Shown here: in pieces, positions 1 to 14,300 of the stretch | Layout of the letters: every line of letters begins with the position of its first letter | Numbering within the stretch: position 1 is the stretch's first letter | From: Antedon mediterranea | Lineage: Eukaryota > Echinodermata > Crinoidea > Comatulida > Antedonidae | Direction of reading: 5' to 3' | Length of the DNA: 64,000 nucleotides | NCBI RefSeq assembly: GCF_964355755.1 | Contig: NC_092673.1 | Location: 4,159,001-4,223,000, forward strand | Made by a program: the position numbers and the translations under genes | Notes under the pieces: model-generated | The model's input: only the letters and a program-made list of their open reading frames with translations | Databases searched by the model: none | What the model was told of the DNA's origin: nothing

Positions 1-2265
1 ATATTGAGTTTTAATGGAATATTGATTTAGATCAGAGTGAAATTTTAATCTCGTTTTTGTCATACTTTTTTAGATAATATAAAATAATTTTGGTACGCAC
101 AAAAATCGGACAAAAAGACCGATTCAAACAGAGTATTGTAAGGTCAATCCCCATCTATCGCTATTACAATTATTTATTTATTTATTTTATTTCAGAAATA
201 TTTATTTCTCTTTTCTGTTCTATGTACAGAGTCTGTGATAAATAAATTATAAATAAGGGCGGCGAAACCAACGATCCTGAACAACTTCCTATCAATTTAG
301 GATCCGGTATTTTTGGTTCTTTAACATTAATGTCACCATCAGGATGATCAGAACGTAGGCTAAATTGTGTGAATAAAATCTAGATTTCTTTAATCCCTGG
401 TTGTTTCAAATATTAATAATTTAAGCACCAAAAATAATCCAGGGATACATGTATGTCGTCACAAACGGACTTAATGATTAAAATTGATTATTACGAGTAT
501 TGTTGATTTAAAATTGCGAGAGTGCTGACGATATTATTAATGCGAACTAATAATACTGTAAAGTAATTAAATAATTATTTCCTTTGGTTCCTTTTAAATT
601 GTTAAGCATCAATTAAAAAATTCCATACCTATGGAAACCACAAAATCATTCAAGCTATGCCTTTAAAATCCCTATAGCTAGCTATGAATAGTTAGGCACG
701 TCACTGATGGAACAAATGCGTTATTTCTTCAACAAATGGCGCCGTGATCCGTTAATAAACTTTTTAAGTAATCGTTATTTATTTAGGATAACGGTGATCA
801 TTAATTCGACCAATATTTCGTGACTAATTCCTCTGTGACCCGATGCAGACGCTCATTGTATGCCTCAGCTGCCATGATTGAACCATTACGTCCTTATATT
901 CAATTGGATGTAACTTTGAACTATACATGTGTCCAACAGTAATAGGATACTTGTATAATTATGTACTGTTTTATCCTCGATTGTTTAATTTGCAAAGTTT
1001 ATATGTGTAATTCCAGAAGAATTAGAGGTCATAATTGTATACGAATGGTCCAGGTGCGGGAGATATCCGATAATATATTGCAAACTATTTCTTATCAAAA
1101 TATTGAATCTAGGATACCTTGCCTATTTAGATCTAGTCATGCAAAATGAAAGAAAGTCGCAATATAATATTTGACTTTTTAAACTTTCGTTTTATTGCTA
1201 TGTCAACCGTAAATCGTCTCTTTAAAAAACTTTGTAAGTCTAAAGAGGGCGCTCTACCATTTAAAGTTGAGTCACCAACTTCTAATCGTACAATTGAACC
1301 TCATATTTCCAACTAAATATTTTGTTTAATATATTATAAAGAAGACTGGCATCATTAAATGTTTGCATGTAAGATGTTTTATTTATAATTTATACATATG
1401 TTAATGACTAAGCGCTGAAATATGTGTGTTTACCGGCTATTTGGTAGGTTAAGTAAGTGGACCTGTCCTTAAGTGTGGTAGGCCTGGTTTAGTACAGGTA
1501 AGAGAGTATTCTGACAGGTTGGCATAGGAGGAAATCGTTGAACTCAGTACCACTTGACACTGGCTCATACTGGCCTAGGAACCAACAGTAAATCAAGTAG
1601 GCTAGCACTAATTCTGAGAATTCTAACACTACTGTACTTTCGCAGCTCAATCTCTCTAGAGCTTTTTAACCAAATAAAAATAACATTCTCTGATACGTTG
1701 CGTAGATGATGGTTGGTGACCGTGCAAGTCTTCAATGCCCAGCATTTTTTTTAAAGTTAGTTCAAAAGCATTTGTAATGTTGCTGATCTAAGACAAGTCT
1801 TTCATCGATGAACCAAATGGCAACCCAAAAAAACTGAAACTATTAAAAAATTGTATCGTTTGAACACTTAGTTCACACGCTCATACCTCACTTTCACCAT
1901 CTGCTCTCACAGTTCTTATACTGTACAGTAGCACTCGTCATTGCAGTACTTATGATGATAAAACTATATAAGTCTCAGATTATTACAAGAATATATTGAT
2001 TTAGCTTGTGATCCAGTAGTGATGCTAAAAATACATACAACGCATAATTCATGCATTAATATTAGCTCCCCAATTGTCAAAAGGTTGAATTTACTTTCAA
2101 TTGTTGAAGTATAGGCTTTTCAAAATATTACGTATTCTAATCCCATTAGTTAAATTCAGGAAACTCCATGCAAGTCACTACAGGAAACAATAGGGAATAT
2201 ATTAATATCAAAAGTTTACTGTGCAATATGTATTTACAAAAAAACATGTGTCATTGATTATTGTG
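1..2265. other. Upstream intergenic region, no gene seen
   Basis: No open frame here has splice sites, codon pattern or motifs that I can support. About 165-290 resembles the inner part of the foldback element at 54.2-55.4 kb (the block with CTATGTACA and ATTATAAATAAG), so an old fragment of that family probably lies here. The last few hundred bases are presumably the upstream regulatory region of the SH3PXD2-like gene. Confidence 0.5.
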
Positions 2266-2273
2266 TATATAAA
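2266..2273 (+). promoter_or_regulatory. TATA box of the SH3PXD2-like gene
   Basis: TATATAAA lies about 68 bases upstream of the first in-frame ATG (2334). A start site about 30 bases downstream would give a very short leader ending in the ATG and a GTGAGT splice donor. The position fits a core promoter; the start site itself is inferred. Confidence 0.5.
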
Positions 2274-2333
2274 GGTACAATTCGAATATAATTGTTAATT
2301 TCATATCATTTTTCTTATTGAGACCTGTTATAA

Positions 2334-5300
2334 ATGGTGAGTAGCCTACGGTATTTAAAATATTTTGTTTTTGTTATGGAAATCAAACTCATTCTCTAAC
2401 TATAAAAGCTAAGCTAAGTTTGTAGAGTATTATTGTAGATTGTATGAACTATTAACACGCAATTAACATAATTTTTTTTTAAACATAGACTTTGAATAAC
2501 AATCAGCAGAAAAGCACTGACAACAGAAGACGAAGCATGCCACGAAGAACAGTCATAGAAGCTAAGGTGGTGGGTGCGGAGAAACGAGCAGTTCCACGCA
2601 AACATTATGTGAGTATTTTAAAGTATTTTAAGAACAGTCATAGAAGCTAAGGTGGTGGGTGCGGAGAAACGCACAGTTCCAAATGCAGAACTAATAATTA
2701 ATGTGTTTAGGTGTTTTGTTTGTAATGAGATATTGTTGTACAGTTTTCTTCAGGAAGCAGCTATGTATTCATGTTGCATCTGAGTTTTGTGATATGTGAC
2801 CCACGCTAAACTTTTGAACCTTTCAATATCATAATTCAAATCTGAAGTATTTAATGCGATATTCTTTTGTAAAAAAAAATGGTTGTCATCGCATATACTC
2901 TGTTTCTTTATCAGGAACCCGTGACACCACATATTACCTCAATAAAGAGAAATATTTTACTGTATTCAAGGTAGCAATCTTGTTTATCCAGAAGACATTT
3001 GATGTAGTCAGGATTTTGTTTAAATTGAGCTGTTATATTCATATCCACCAAAGTGCTCAAGCCGCTTAAACAATATTACAAGTTTAGAACCCAAATGTCC
3101 ATATATTTTTATAAATTTTTATTTATTCAACTTCTCACTAACTCTGTTAGTTAGTGGATCTGGACCAATAGGTGGTAAACACCTCTATATAACGGTCCAG
3201 TCCCAATTGCGCAGTGACTGCTTGTGACAGTGGCTGTGTTTGTGTGGACTAGTACACCGGGGTAAACCCCTAATCGTACCTTATAATATGAGGCTTAGTA
3301 GGGGTTGTCTATAGTGGTAAAACATATATTTCGTCTGAATACGTTTGTACGAAAGCCGCTAGTCATTTATTGTTCCAACCATTTCCCAAAGTTTGCCTAT
3401 TTATAGTACAGGATACAAGTTAATAAAATATATTGAATACAATACTCCCACCTCCATTATATAATAACATTCCATAGAGGTTTAACTTTGAAACGGTTGA
3501 TTAATTAGTTATTGTATAATAAAAAGTTCCGATTTGTATAAACTTGTTTTTGACATTCTATTGAAAATAAACTAAATAATCAAGATAGGGTTATTAAAAA
3601 GGTAAACTGGGAGCTTTTTAACCTATACAATACCATTGGTTATTTATATACTCCACTGTTGTCACAATCAGATAAAATTATAACATGTTTCAAAATATAG
3701 TAAAACATCTGTATTAAGAGGACACATTTGGGACCCAGCAAGGTTTTCTCTCAAATAGGAAGTCCCCTAAAGTTCTGCCTACGCTATCAAACTAGTTTGA
3801 CAAAAAAATATGTGATGTGCACAAATATGTCAGTGATATGCTCAAATATGGTAGTGATAATATGACATCATTATGTCCATATATGGGCATATCACATTTT
3901 TTTTATCACATAACATTTGATAGTGTATACAGATACTCTAGTAGCTAGATCAACTTTCGTATGCACTTTGAGGTCCAGAGAATTTGACTTCAGAAATTGG
4001 TTTAGGGTGGTCAAACAATCATTTTTGGCTTGGTTACACATTTTGAAAATGTGGCGAAAGGTCAAAAGGTCAGGGTGAAAGGTCATAAGACCAAACACCA
4101 ATATGTCCTTAAATCTCAACAACCACTGGTCACAGCGAAGTAATTTTGGTCTCAAATTGATCAAAAGGTATACATTTATATTCAGTCTAATGGGACATTT
4201 TAGTTTAAAATGACCGGAAATGCCATTTCTGACCTTTGACCCACAACCCAGGGCATGTATTTATCTCCGTAACTACTGATCATATATGGGCATATCACAT
4301 TCTTTTTATCACATAACATTTGATAGTGTATACAGAGCTTTAGGTGTTGGTAAAACATGTCATTTCTCATGTTTGTTTCACACAAAAGTTTCTCCTAAAT
4401 AGTGGTCTCCCAAATTAGGGTTATAATGTATTATTTTGGTATAGTTAGTTTGAAAGTGTCCGGTCCCCTAAATAGGAGTTTTAAAAGATGAGTTTTTACT
4501 GTACGATTGATTGGAACCAGTTCACTAATTATGTTATTCTTTGAAATTTTATTTCAATTATCACAATTACAGAGATGTTTACCTAACGTGCAGTTAGTAT
4601 TGGCCTTACCTTGACAGTGATTGTTGACAAATCTAGTGGGTTTTTAAATCCATGCTTATTATTTGATAGAAAGATTAAGAGATCCTTAATGCAATGCTAA
4701 ATTATAAATAGTTTTCCATGAATTAATTGACGCCTGCCCACATAATAAGTTATGGAAGGTTAAAACTCTGTCTACACTACCAAACTTTATGTGACAAAAA
4801 AGTGATGTGCCCATGGACATGATGTTGTCATATCACTACCATATTTGGACATATCACTACCATATTTAAGCATATCACTACCATATTTAAGCATATCACT
4901 ACCATATTTAAGCATATCACCACCATATTTGGGCACATCACACTTTTTTGTCAAACTAGTTTGATAGTAATAGTATAGACAGAGCTTAAGAAAGCTAGGA
5001 TATTGACAAATATTTTGATGGTTTTTCACCCTAATACTTAATTAAACACAATACCCATGAAAAATGTGTATATTTCATTCAATGAATTGGTAACTTACAA
5101 GCTACAGTTACAATGATTACATTCAAATAAAAAAAAAAATTATAATAATACTTTGAATCAATTTTAATATATGGCAATTTAACATTAATTTACATGGACT
5201 GACTCATCCACCTGCTAATTTGCATACAATATTACCATAAACTTGATTCACATCAAATCAATCGTTATTTTAAAAATCTTCTGTATCACTGTCAGTTCAT

Positions 5301-8300
5301 AATCAAGATCCCACTTCAAATAAATCTCAATATACTTAAAGGGTTAACACAATTGCATTAAATAAGGAAATCTGTTACTATACAGTTAGTTAAAATGAAA
5401 CTGTACAATTCATGACTTCATCTGTCTATGGACCTGTTTGTGTTGCGAACGAATAACTGAGTAATAACCATGAGAATAATTTACTCCCGTTTTCTTAACA
5501 TCAGAAACACGACCAATTTACAAAAACTGGTTAAAATGATGGTGTTCTTATAAATAATAGTTAAAATTATCTGCAACGCAAAATAACAATTATTTGACTG
5601 ACTACCGTCATCATTTAGGTTAATGTTAACATTTTTCATTGAATGATTTGTTGGTAGCACAAACGTAGAGATGTTAATATAAGAAAATAGTTTTTCTATT
5701 TTCTTATATACTGTGAATTTTTTTTTATATAGTAGTCTAATAACCTAACAATAATTATGACTACTATACAACCTTTCCACAGTGTGACCTAGATTGTTTT
5801 ATGTTATGCCTAATTGAGATTCCTTACCTAGGGCTGAGGTACACTGTACAAGAAATAGTTGAAATCTATATAGGAAATATTTTTAAAAATAAAAGTTTCC
5901 CTGCACATACATATTGTCAGACGTTAACTTTTTATATGATTATTTATGGTTATACCGTGTTTGGTTATTTAGCATTGTCTGTTAAATTGATCAAACTGCA
6001 TGTGTTTGACATTGAACTACCGAACGTGAGTTTGAATCCAAAGCTTGTCGCATTGCTTTTATCTTTAGGCAAGACACTTACGTTTGCCTCTCTCCACCCA
6101 GGTGTACAAATGGGTACCTGGTAAGGTAAAAACTCAACTGCTCTGATTACTAGCTGCATTGTGGGAGTATGTTTCCATACATGTTTAATCCAACATTACC
6201 AGGGTTATAATGTGAAGCGCTACGCTTAGAGGCGTTGTGCATTTAAAATGGCTATTATAAGAAAGATGTTTTTCTTTTCTTTTCTTTCAGGTTTATGTTA
6301 TCCATGTGACTTGGTCAGATGGCTCTGTTAATGTCATCTATAGGCGCTACAGTGCTTTCTTTGATTTTCAGGTAATTAGATTTTTTTTTTAAATTATGTA
6401 TATTTTAAGGCTTATATATTGCACAGTTCAGTTTTAGTGTGTATTCAATTTGTCATGCTTAACCACATAGCCATACTGCTGTCTATTTATATTTTGTGCA
6501 GTCTGTTTTAGTAGTATGCAATAACCACATACTATTGTCTCATGTTTCTATTATATTTTCTAGGTAAAACTTTTAATGAAATATCCTGAAGAAGCTGGAT
6601 CGAAAAACCCACAACAAAGGAGTATTCCATTCATTCCTGGTGAGTAAAGCTCTGTCTACACTATCAAACTTTATGTGACAGAAACATGTGATGTTGCCAT
6701 ATATGGACATGATGTCATATCACTACCATATTTAAGCATATCATTACCATATTTAAGCATATCACTATCATATTTGGGCTTTTTTTTTTTGTCACATAAA
6801 GTTTGATAGTGTAGACATAGCTTAAGGCATTCAGACCATTTGACACATAATGAGTATTAACAAACATATTCATGCGTGTTAATTAATTTATTACTAGGCC
6901 TACTTTTTCTTTCTAATGTGCATTCTATTTTTGTGAGATCTTGTACTCTGAGGCACAGTATGCATAACAGTGGCGGATGGAGGGTCCCGCCCAGGGCCTA
7001 AAAATGGTGAAATGAAGGGCTGAGCTTAATTTGATGTTCTATCTTTTGCATTACAATTTCTGGAATTTAGGAGGCGGGGCCTCCTTGAATCCGCCTCTGC
7101 ATTACTTTATATTACACATTTGATATATGCCCTGCATAATTGATTATTGTAAAATTAAAGTACTGTATTTTGCCTGATGGAAGTGATGTCATGATGTATA
7201 ATAATAATTTGTTTTTTACAAATTTTGTGGTGGGGTTTTTTGGGGAATATTTTGATTCTGTTTGTGACTGAGAAGTATTAGAAATTATGCAGTATCATTA
7301 AAAGGAAATAATGCGGATGTAGTTAACAATGAATTTTTAACAATCAAGCATTTAAATGTGCAGGTTTTCTGTTGATGAGGTATGAAAACCAAAAAAAAAA
7401 TTTATGATCTTTGTGGGGGAGGCTTTACTAATAATTCAGTAACCGTATATTACAATATAACATTGTACTAACATTTATTTCAGACTTAAACAGTCCATAG
7501 TATACATAAAAACAAACACGTAATAAATATAAATTAGTACAATAGCTAATATTCCATTTCCTGAATAATGAAGAATACATGCATGGTTGTGTATAATATA
7601 AGTCCTAAGCTCTGTCTACAATCAAACTTTATGTGACAAAATGTGCCCATATATGGACGTGATGATGTCAATACCATATTTGGGCATATCACTACCGTAT
7701 TTGAGCATATCACTACCATATTTAAGCATATCACTATCATATTTGTGCACATCACACTTTTTTGTCAAACTAGTTTGATAGTGTAGTCACAACTTTACAA
7801 TGCTGTTGCCTGAATTTGATATACAGTAAAATACATTATTAAATAGATATATAACAATATTTCAAATAGTACGAATTATTTAATATTGTACTACGATACT
7901 CCACTGTATTATTTGACACTTCATTCTTCAATTCAAGGCAGAATTTTACCATCTACACTCTTACAAATTAAATATATGTTTAGTATGAATAATGAATTTG
8001 TTTTGAATTGTTATATTTCACCAGTACAGCGTAATAACATGTTATTTTTCTATGCACCATTGATAGAAATAAATGTTAATAAATGAAATATTGTACAACA
8101 AAGTTCATTGCTATAAAAGTCAACTGACCCTGTTACCCCTAAAATTAAATTGTTTTTTTAAACAAAATTTGTAATACCTGTACATAATTTATAAATGATT
8201 TCCATAGGTTTCTACCTAAGATGTCAAGTTCATTACCAACCATTAGTAATCTTTAATTGTGGTTTTATTACAATCCAAGTAATAACCTTGTTATTAATAG

Positions 8301-11300
8301 GAAATGCTCTATGACTAAATGGGTACTGTATATTGTATGTAAATTTATAGTTTAATTGCTTATTGTACAACAATGCTTACATTGTTACAATTCTATTTTT
8401 GTTTGTCTGTTATTGTTTCTCTGCATACACTACATAACATTTACAATGAAGTTACACAAGTACAATAAAAAAAAAGTCTGCAGAAGGAGGCCAAAATAAG
8501 TTTGGGAGACAAACTGTAAATCATGTCTACCACAATAAAATAAAATAAATAAATAAATAAAATATTGAAGTATAGTAGCCCAGTTTCAATTAGAGATTTT
8601 ATCATCAATAAAAACATTTATGGCTACCAGAACAGACCTGTTAATCAGAGAGATTTTAACCAAAAAATTAGCTAATATTTTACACCTATTTTAACTGTCG
8701 CTGTCCATGGGAAAGCTTGTAACTCGAGAGAAAAGAAAGCTGTTTGATCTAAACATTTCCAGGTATAAGGTAGTTTATTTATTGACATGTGGAAGAGACG
8801 GGAATGTCCCCAAAAAGTGAAAAGGAAGTACAATAATAGATGTCTTGAAGACATCCAGATGCAAATTTAGGTACCAAGGCTTTGTTTAGAAGTGTGGGAA
8901 TCCAAGAAAGACAATTGCAAAAAGAAATTAGCTTAAATTTAAAACACATTCAATGTCCCTTGAGTACTACCAATAAGTGCGAATGTCTTCAAAAGGAAAT
9001 GAATAAATAAAATTTATATAAGAGATAAAAAAAATGTCTTACAACTTAAATTTCTTATTTTTGTCACAGGAAAAAAGTTATTAGGAAGAAGTCAAACTCG
9101 AGATGTTGCAGCTAAAAGACAAAAACCATTAAATGACTATTGCTCGGTAAGTTGTATTTATTTTAAAATTGATTGAAATCCATGCCCTTTTTTGGTGTAT
9201 TAGTCAGTCCAATGTTTAGGTGTAACCTCTCCTATCCTAACCTGGTACCAATGCCTAGATGTGATGTGACCTCTTCCATCCTAAAGGTCAATTTACACAG
9301 ACGACAAGTAATGGTAAGCGGAAAACTGCGTAGCTTTTCCCACAGAGAATCTGTATCTATCCTAAGCTAAAACCGCCCATCCACTCCGTGTTGTGTGTAA
9401 ATGGTCATAAGGAATAACATAGATTATATTTTTACTAACATTACCGCTTGTCTGTGTAAATAGGCCTTAACACGGTACCAATGCTTTGAAGTGACCTTTC
9501 CCTATTGGCACACCTGAGTGCAATTGTAAAGAGGGATAGAACAGGGCAGCCCTTGTTCTTGCTTTCTGGGTTTTGCCGCTCTTATGATTATTTTTATTCA
9601 CAAACTTAAAAAAAAAAGAGAAATATGTTTTGAAATGACTGGATGTTCAGATTTCATTCACATTTTAATATTGATGACCAATATAACATAATAACGAAAG
9701 AATTATTATTAATATTAATTATTAATTGTAAAGGAAGTAACATTGATGTAATCATGACAAAGATTTTTTTTCTCAATTCCCTTTAGAGCCTTGTAAGACT
9801 GCCAACCAAGATATCAGAGAGTAAGGAAGTAATTGAGTTTTTTACACCCACACTGGAGGATATCAATCCACCCAAAGAAAAAGAGTACGTGTTATAATCT
9901 ATTACCTATATTGTAAACCAAAACAACAATCGTATAATAATTGAATAACTACTTTGAAGTAGCTTTGCGTCACCTTTGGTCCTTGATGCAAAGCTACTCC
10001 AAAGTAGTTAATCAGTTACCATCCTGAAGTACCCTCTCAAATCCACTACACCTAGCCATCTGCGCAATCTCGAAGGTCTAGATGTATAAATGTATAGGTA
10101 TAAATGTGAGGATAGTGGAAGTCTCACCCAAGAATCTTTTCACAAGTAATCTCATATGTACTTAGCAAATTGGCAAAGCTACTCCGAAGTAGTTAATCAG
10201 TTGTCATCCTGAAGTACCCTCTGCTTCCTTAAGCTCAAATTTATTACACCTAGCCATCGGCACAATCTCGATGGTCTAGAGGTATAAACGTGAGGATAGT
10301 GAAAGTCACACCCAAGAATCTTTTCACAAGTAATCTCATATGTACTTGGTATAAAGCACAATTACATGTAGAGTAATAGTGTTTTATAACTTAACGTTAG
10401 CTATTATTGCTATTATTCACTTATCAAATTAGTTTAAGATATATAAGATTGGTTCTATTAATAATAAATTTGTAATATTTTTTTTATTCTATTTCAGTTC
10501 GGGTTCAGGAGACAAAAGTGGTAAGAAAAATAACATTTCTAATTTCAATTTTAAACACTGATTTTGTATATACTATTACTTACAACATACACATATAAAA
10601 ATATAGTAATTTATTTAACAAGACACTGCTCAGAGAGAGCATACTTTAGCTCTGTCCACACTTAACATTAGTCAATTATTAACACTGGCCTGTTTTTTTT
10701 CTTATTGTTATCTTTATTTTAAACATAACAATAGGTTTATTATTCTTATTCCAGGTAATAAAAGCCTACAAATACACAGTTATTTTCATAATAAAAATAT
10801 TTAATTGTAGTATTTTTTTAACTTAACATTTTTTTTTTTCATGAAGTACTATTTCTTTTATAGTATATTTAATATAATTCTTAATGTTTTTCTTTGCAAA
10901 TTATTTTAGGTCGGACGTGTAAGTATTCATCGTTATCACTAACTGCATAAATTTTCCAGTCGTAAAATTCACATTGTCCCCTTGCTTCCTGGCCAATTGC
11001 TTCCTTGGCCCCTTGCTTCCTTGCCCCTAACCCACATTGCAACCCTGAAAAAATGTCACCAACGCATGAGCAATACAATGGGAATAGTAGATTGTTTAAA
11101 ATATGACACACCTTTTTAATTTCTGTAAAACCAAGACTTGATATTTACTTCTCTACCCACTTCATGAATGAAAAAGTTTAGTATAATTAATAGAGAGGGC
11201 TCACTACATATTATTTTAGTTTTCATCATAAGACTTTAAATTTTAAAAATAGGCCTTTATTACACATCATTTTTATGTTATCACCCATATTTTGTTTGTA

Positions 11301-14300
11301 AAACCACCTTATTTGATATGCACAATTATTGGTTTTATCATAATTTTGTTACTATTTATAGTTAAATTAAATCCTTTATGTACTTTTTTTTGTGTGTTCA
11401 TTGGCATTGGAGTTATGTTTACATATTTTGTGAATAAAATTATAAATAAGATTTTCATTCTACAGTTATAGGATAATCATTTATGCTGTCTTTGATAAAA
11501 ATAAAATAGTTGTATTGTCACGATATTACTGCTCTTACTAATCATGACGTCCTTTGATTGGACGTGGGAAAATATTTTTTCATAAAAGGAAGCATAGATG
11601 ATAATCCTATAGTTCTATGATAAAACTTTTTAGTTATAAAAAAACTTCGTTTTATGTATGAAAAATGTGTGTTTATCTATGTATTGTTGATCATTATCGT
11701 CCTAGTGTAAACGGGTCTTAAGCCCTAAGTGAAGTTAGTTAGTTAGTTAGCATATATCTGCATGAATCATTTGCATAAAATTAGCAGGTTACTTACACCT
11801 GATGTTCAAACCCCCAATTAAAAAAGCATGAAATGCAAGCAGGATTTTTTTTTAAACGCATGATTTTGTGTTAATATTTTTAAGATACATTATACATTTT
11901 CTGCATATTCTGCATCTGTATGCATACATAGTGTATTCATTGTTTGTATATTATATATTGCAGTTACATGTTTTGATACTACTATAGTTTTATGTTTAAG
12001 TTATTAAGTTTTGACTTGTTAATGTCATTCTTCATATATTCAAATTCCACCAATCAACTCATTTTAAACTTTGATAATCTGTGTATTCATTTGTAATTTG
12101 TATTTGCATTTATTTTATTATACTATGCAACAAAAAAGACCAATAAATTTCTTTAGAATTTGTTCCAGGTATCAGGATATTGATGTGTTTGTAAGTGCAT
12201 TACAGTAATTTGTAATGCAAAAGATAGGACAACAAATTCAGCACTTCCTTTCACTACTTTTAGGCACTGTATTTCAAAATCTTCGATCCGTCACTCTTCA
12301 TGTTACATCATATTTCTTTGTCGCTTTCTTACAAAAAGTTATAGATGCAATTGTCATTACATACTTTCCTACTGTTTTTTCAGATATTGAAGAAATTACT
12401 GGTCCCATTCAGTCCGAGACCTACATTGTCCTAGCAGACTACAAAAAAGGAGCAAAGAACGAGGTCAGTTTGAAGGAAGGAGAGCAAGTAGAAGTCCTGG
12501 AGAAAGGAGATAATGGTATGAATAATATATTAAGGCATTTCAATGTAATTTATTACTACATTTGACCTACTGTAAAGCTCTGTCTACACTATCAAACTTT
12601 ATGTGACAACAAAATGTGATGTGCCCATATATGGACATGATGATGTCAAATCACTTCCATATATTTGGGCACATCACACTTTTCTTGTCAAACTAGTTTG
12701 ATAGTGTAGAAAGTTCCTAGCAGCCTGGATAGAAAATTTGGAAAAAATTAGTAGGTGGATTACACTTAAACAACAAAGTCTTTCTGTCTGAATTAAGCAT
12801 AAGTTTGGGATTGTATTCGATCATATACTGTAATATTAGGCCTACTACTATTATTATAAAGGTAGAGTCTTGTATTTAATCTGAACATTGAGAAATTAAT
12901 TTCGACCAATTATTTATAATGTCGCTGTTTTCAGTCTAATTTAGTTTTGTTTTTGGATTTGAAATATTATGTTAAGTCACTGTATTTCTTTTCTAGGCTG
13001 GTGGTTTATATCAGTCCATGATGCACAGGGCTGGGCTCCTGGTACTTTTATGCAGAGAGATGATGGAAAAGATGAAGAAGATTTGATTATTGGAAATTGT
13101 AAGCTATTTGAATTTTTGTTATTCATTGTTTTTACAAATTTAAAAAAGTAATGAAAGAATTGCATATTGATGAGTAGTAGTTCCCTGAATATGTTTCGAA
13201 GTAGATTCGAAGGCTATTTAAAGAGGGAGTCTATTATGATTTTTTTTTTAAATCGTAACATTGTCCAATGTTTCAATTGGTATTTGTGACAAACTAAATC
13301 CTCATGTAGGATTAGGTTTACACTATTAAAGGATCCGTTTGACCTTCGTGTTTGGACAGACGATGTTTTCTCATACATGACTTCTCTACCCATATTATTA
13401 TATTATATGGGTACAGCGTTTGGGAAGTTTATATATATAAATATTATATAGGTTTAAATAAGCACCTTGGAGTAACATGGATAAAATCAACATCAATATT
13501 TAAATGTTTTTTTGTTTGCGAATTTCACTATAATTTTAGATCTAATTCGTAAAATGAGTCGCTTTGGTCGAGGTAAGAATGGTAGTTAATTGGTTGCACA
13601 CTGGGTCCTCACCATCCACCAATGCAATTTGAATTATAACACTACTTCACCAAAACGGCAATCGTGAAGAAGATTTAAAACTGTATGAAGAAATTGATAA
13701 TAATTATTTGTTAAAAATTACAAAATATGTTATGTTTACACATTAATATTATTTGTTTCACCAATTTCTCTCTTTCCTTGAAAAATTATATAGATACAGT
13801 ATTATTTTCAATCAAATCCAATTTAATGTCGGGTCAGTTGGGCAAGCAGTAAGGCAGGGGCTCCGCAAACTACAGCTATAAAATCGGTGCAGGTTCAAGG
13901 TTCTCGGCTGTAGAACAAGAAAAAAATAAATTGCTTGAATGTCATAGAAAGAATGGAAACGCGAAAAGAAAACTACAGCTCCCTTCAAACTCAATTTAAT
14001 GTCGGGTCAGTTGGGCAAGCAGTAAGGCAGGTGCAAACTACAGTCATAAAATCAGTGCAGATTCAAGGTTCTCAACAATTTTTCTCAGACACTCTTTCGG
14101 AAGAGTTGTAGTTTACCTTGATTTACCAGTTTCATCTGGGTCCCTGTCGATATGAACCGATGAATGAACAACATTGGTGGGCTGCTTGATACAGAGAACC
14201 CTTAGGGAGATGACAGTATTTGTATGCGTTATCCACACTTGTGTGTATTTCAGCATAATTAAACTGCAAGGCACATGTTATACATTACATTTATTCAATA

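Noticed and set aside
5801-6124. 107-codon frame before the second PX exon
   Set aside because: Half of it is SINE sequence; no homology or splice logic.
12173-12191. Possible small SH3PXD2 exon between TTCCAG and GTAAGT
   Set aside because: Both possible acceptors either bring a stop codon into frame or break the phase with the next exon.
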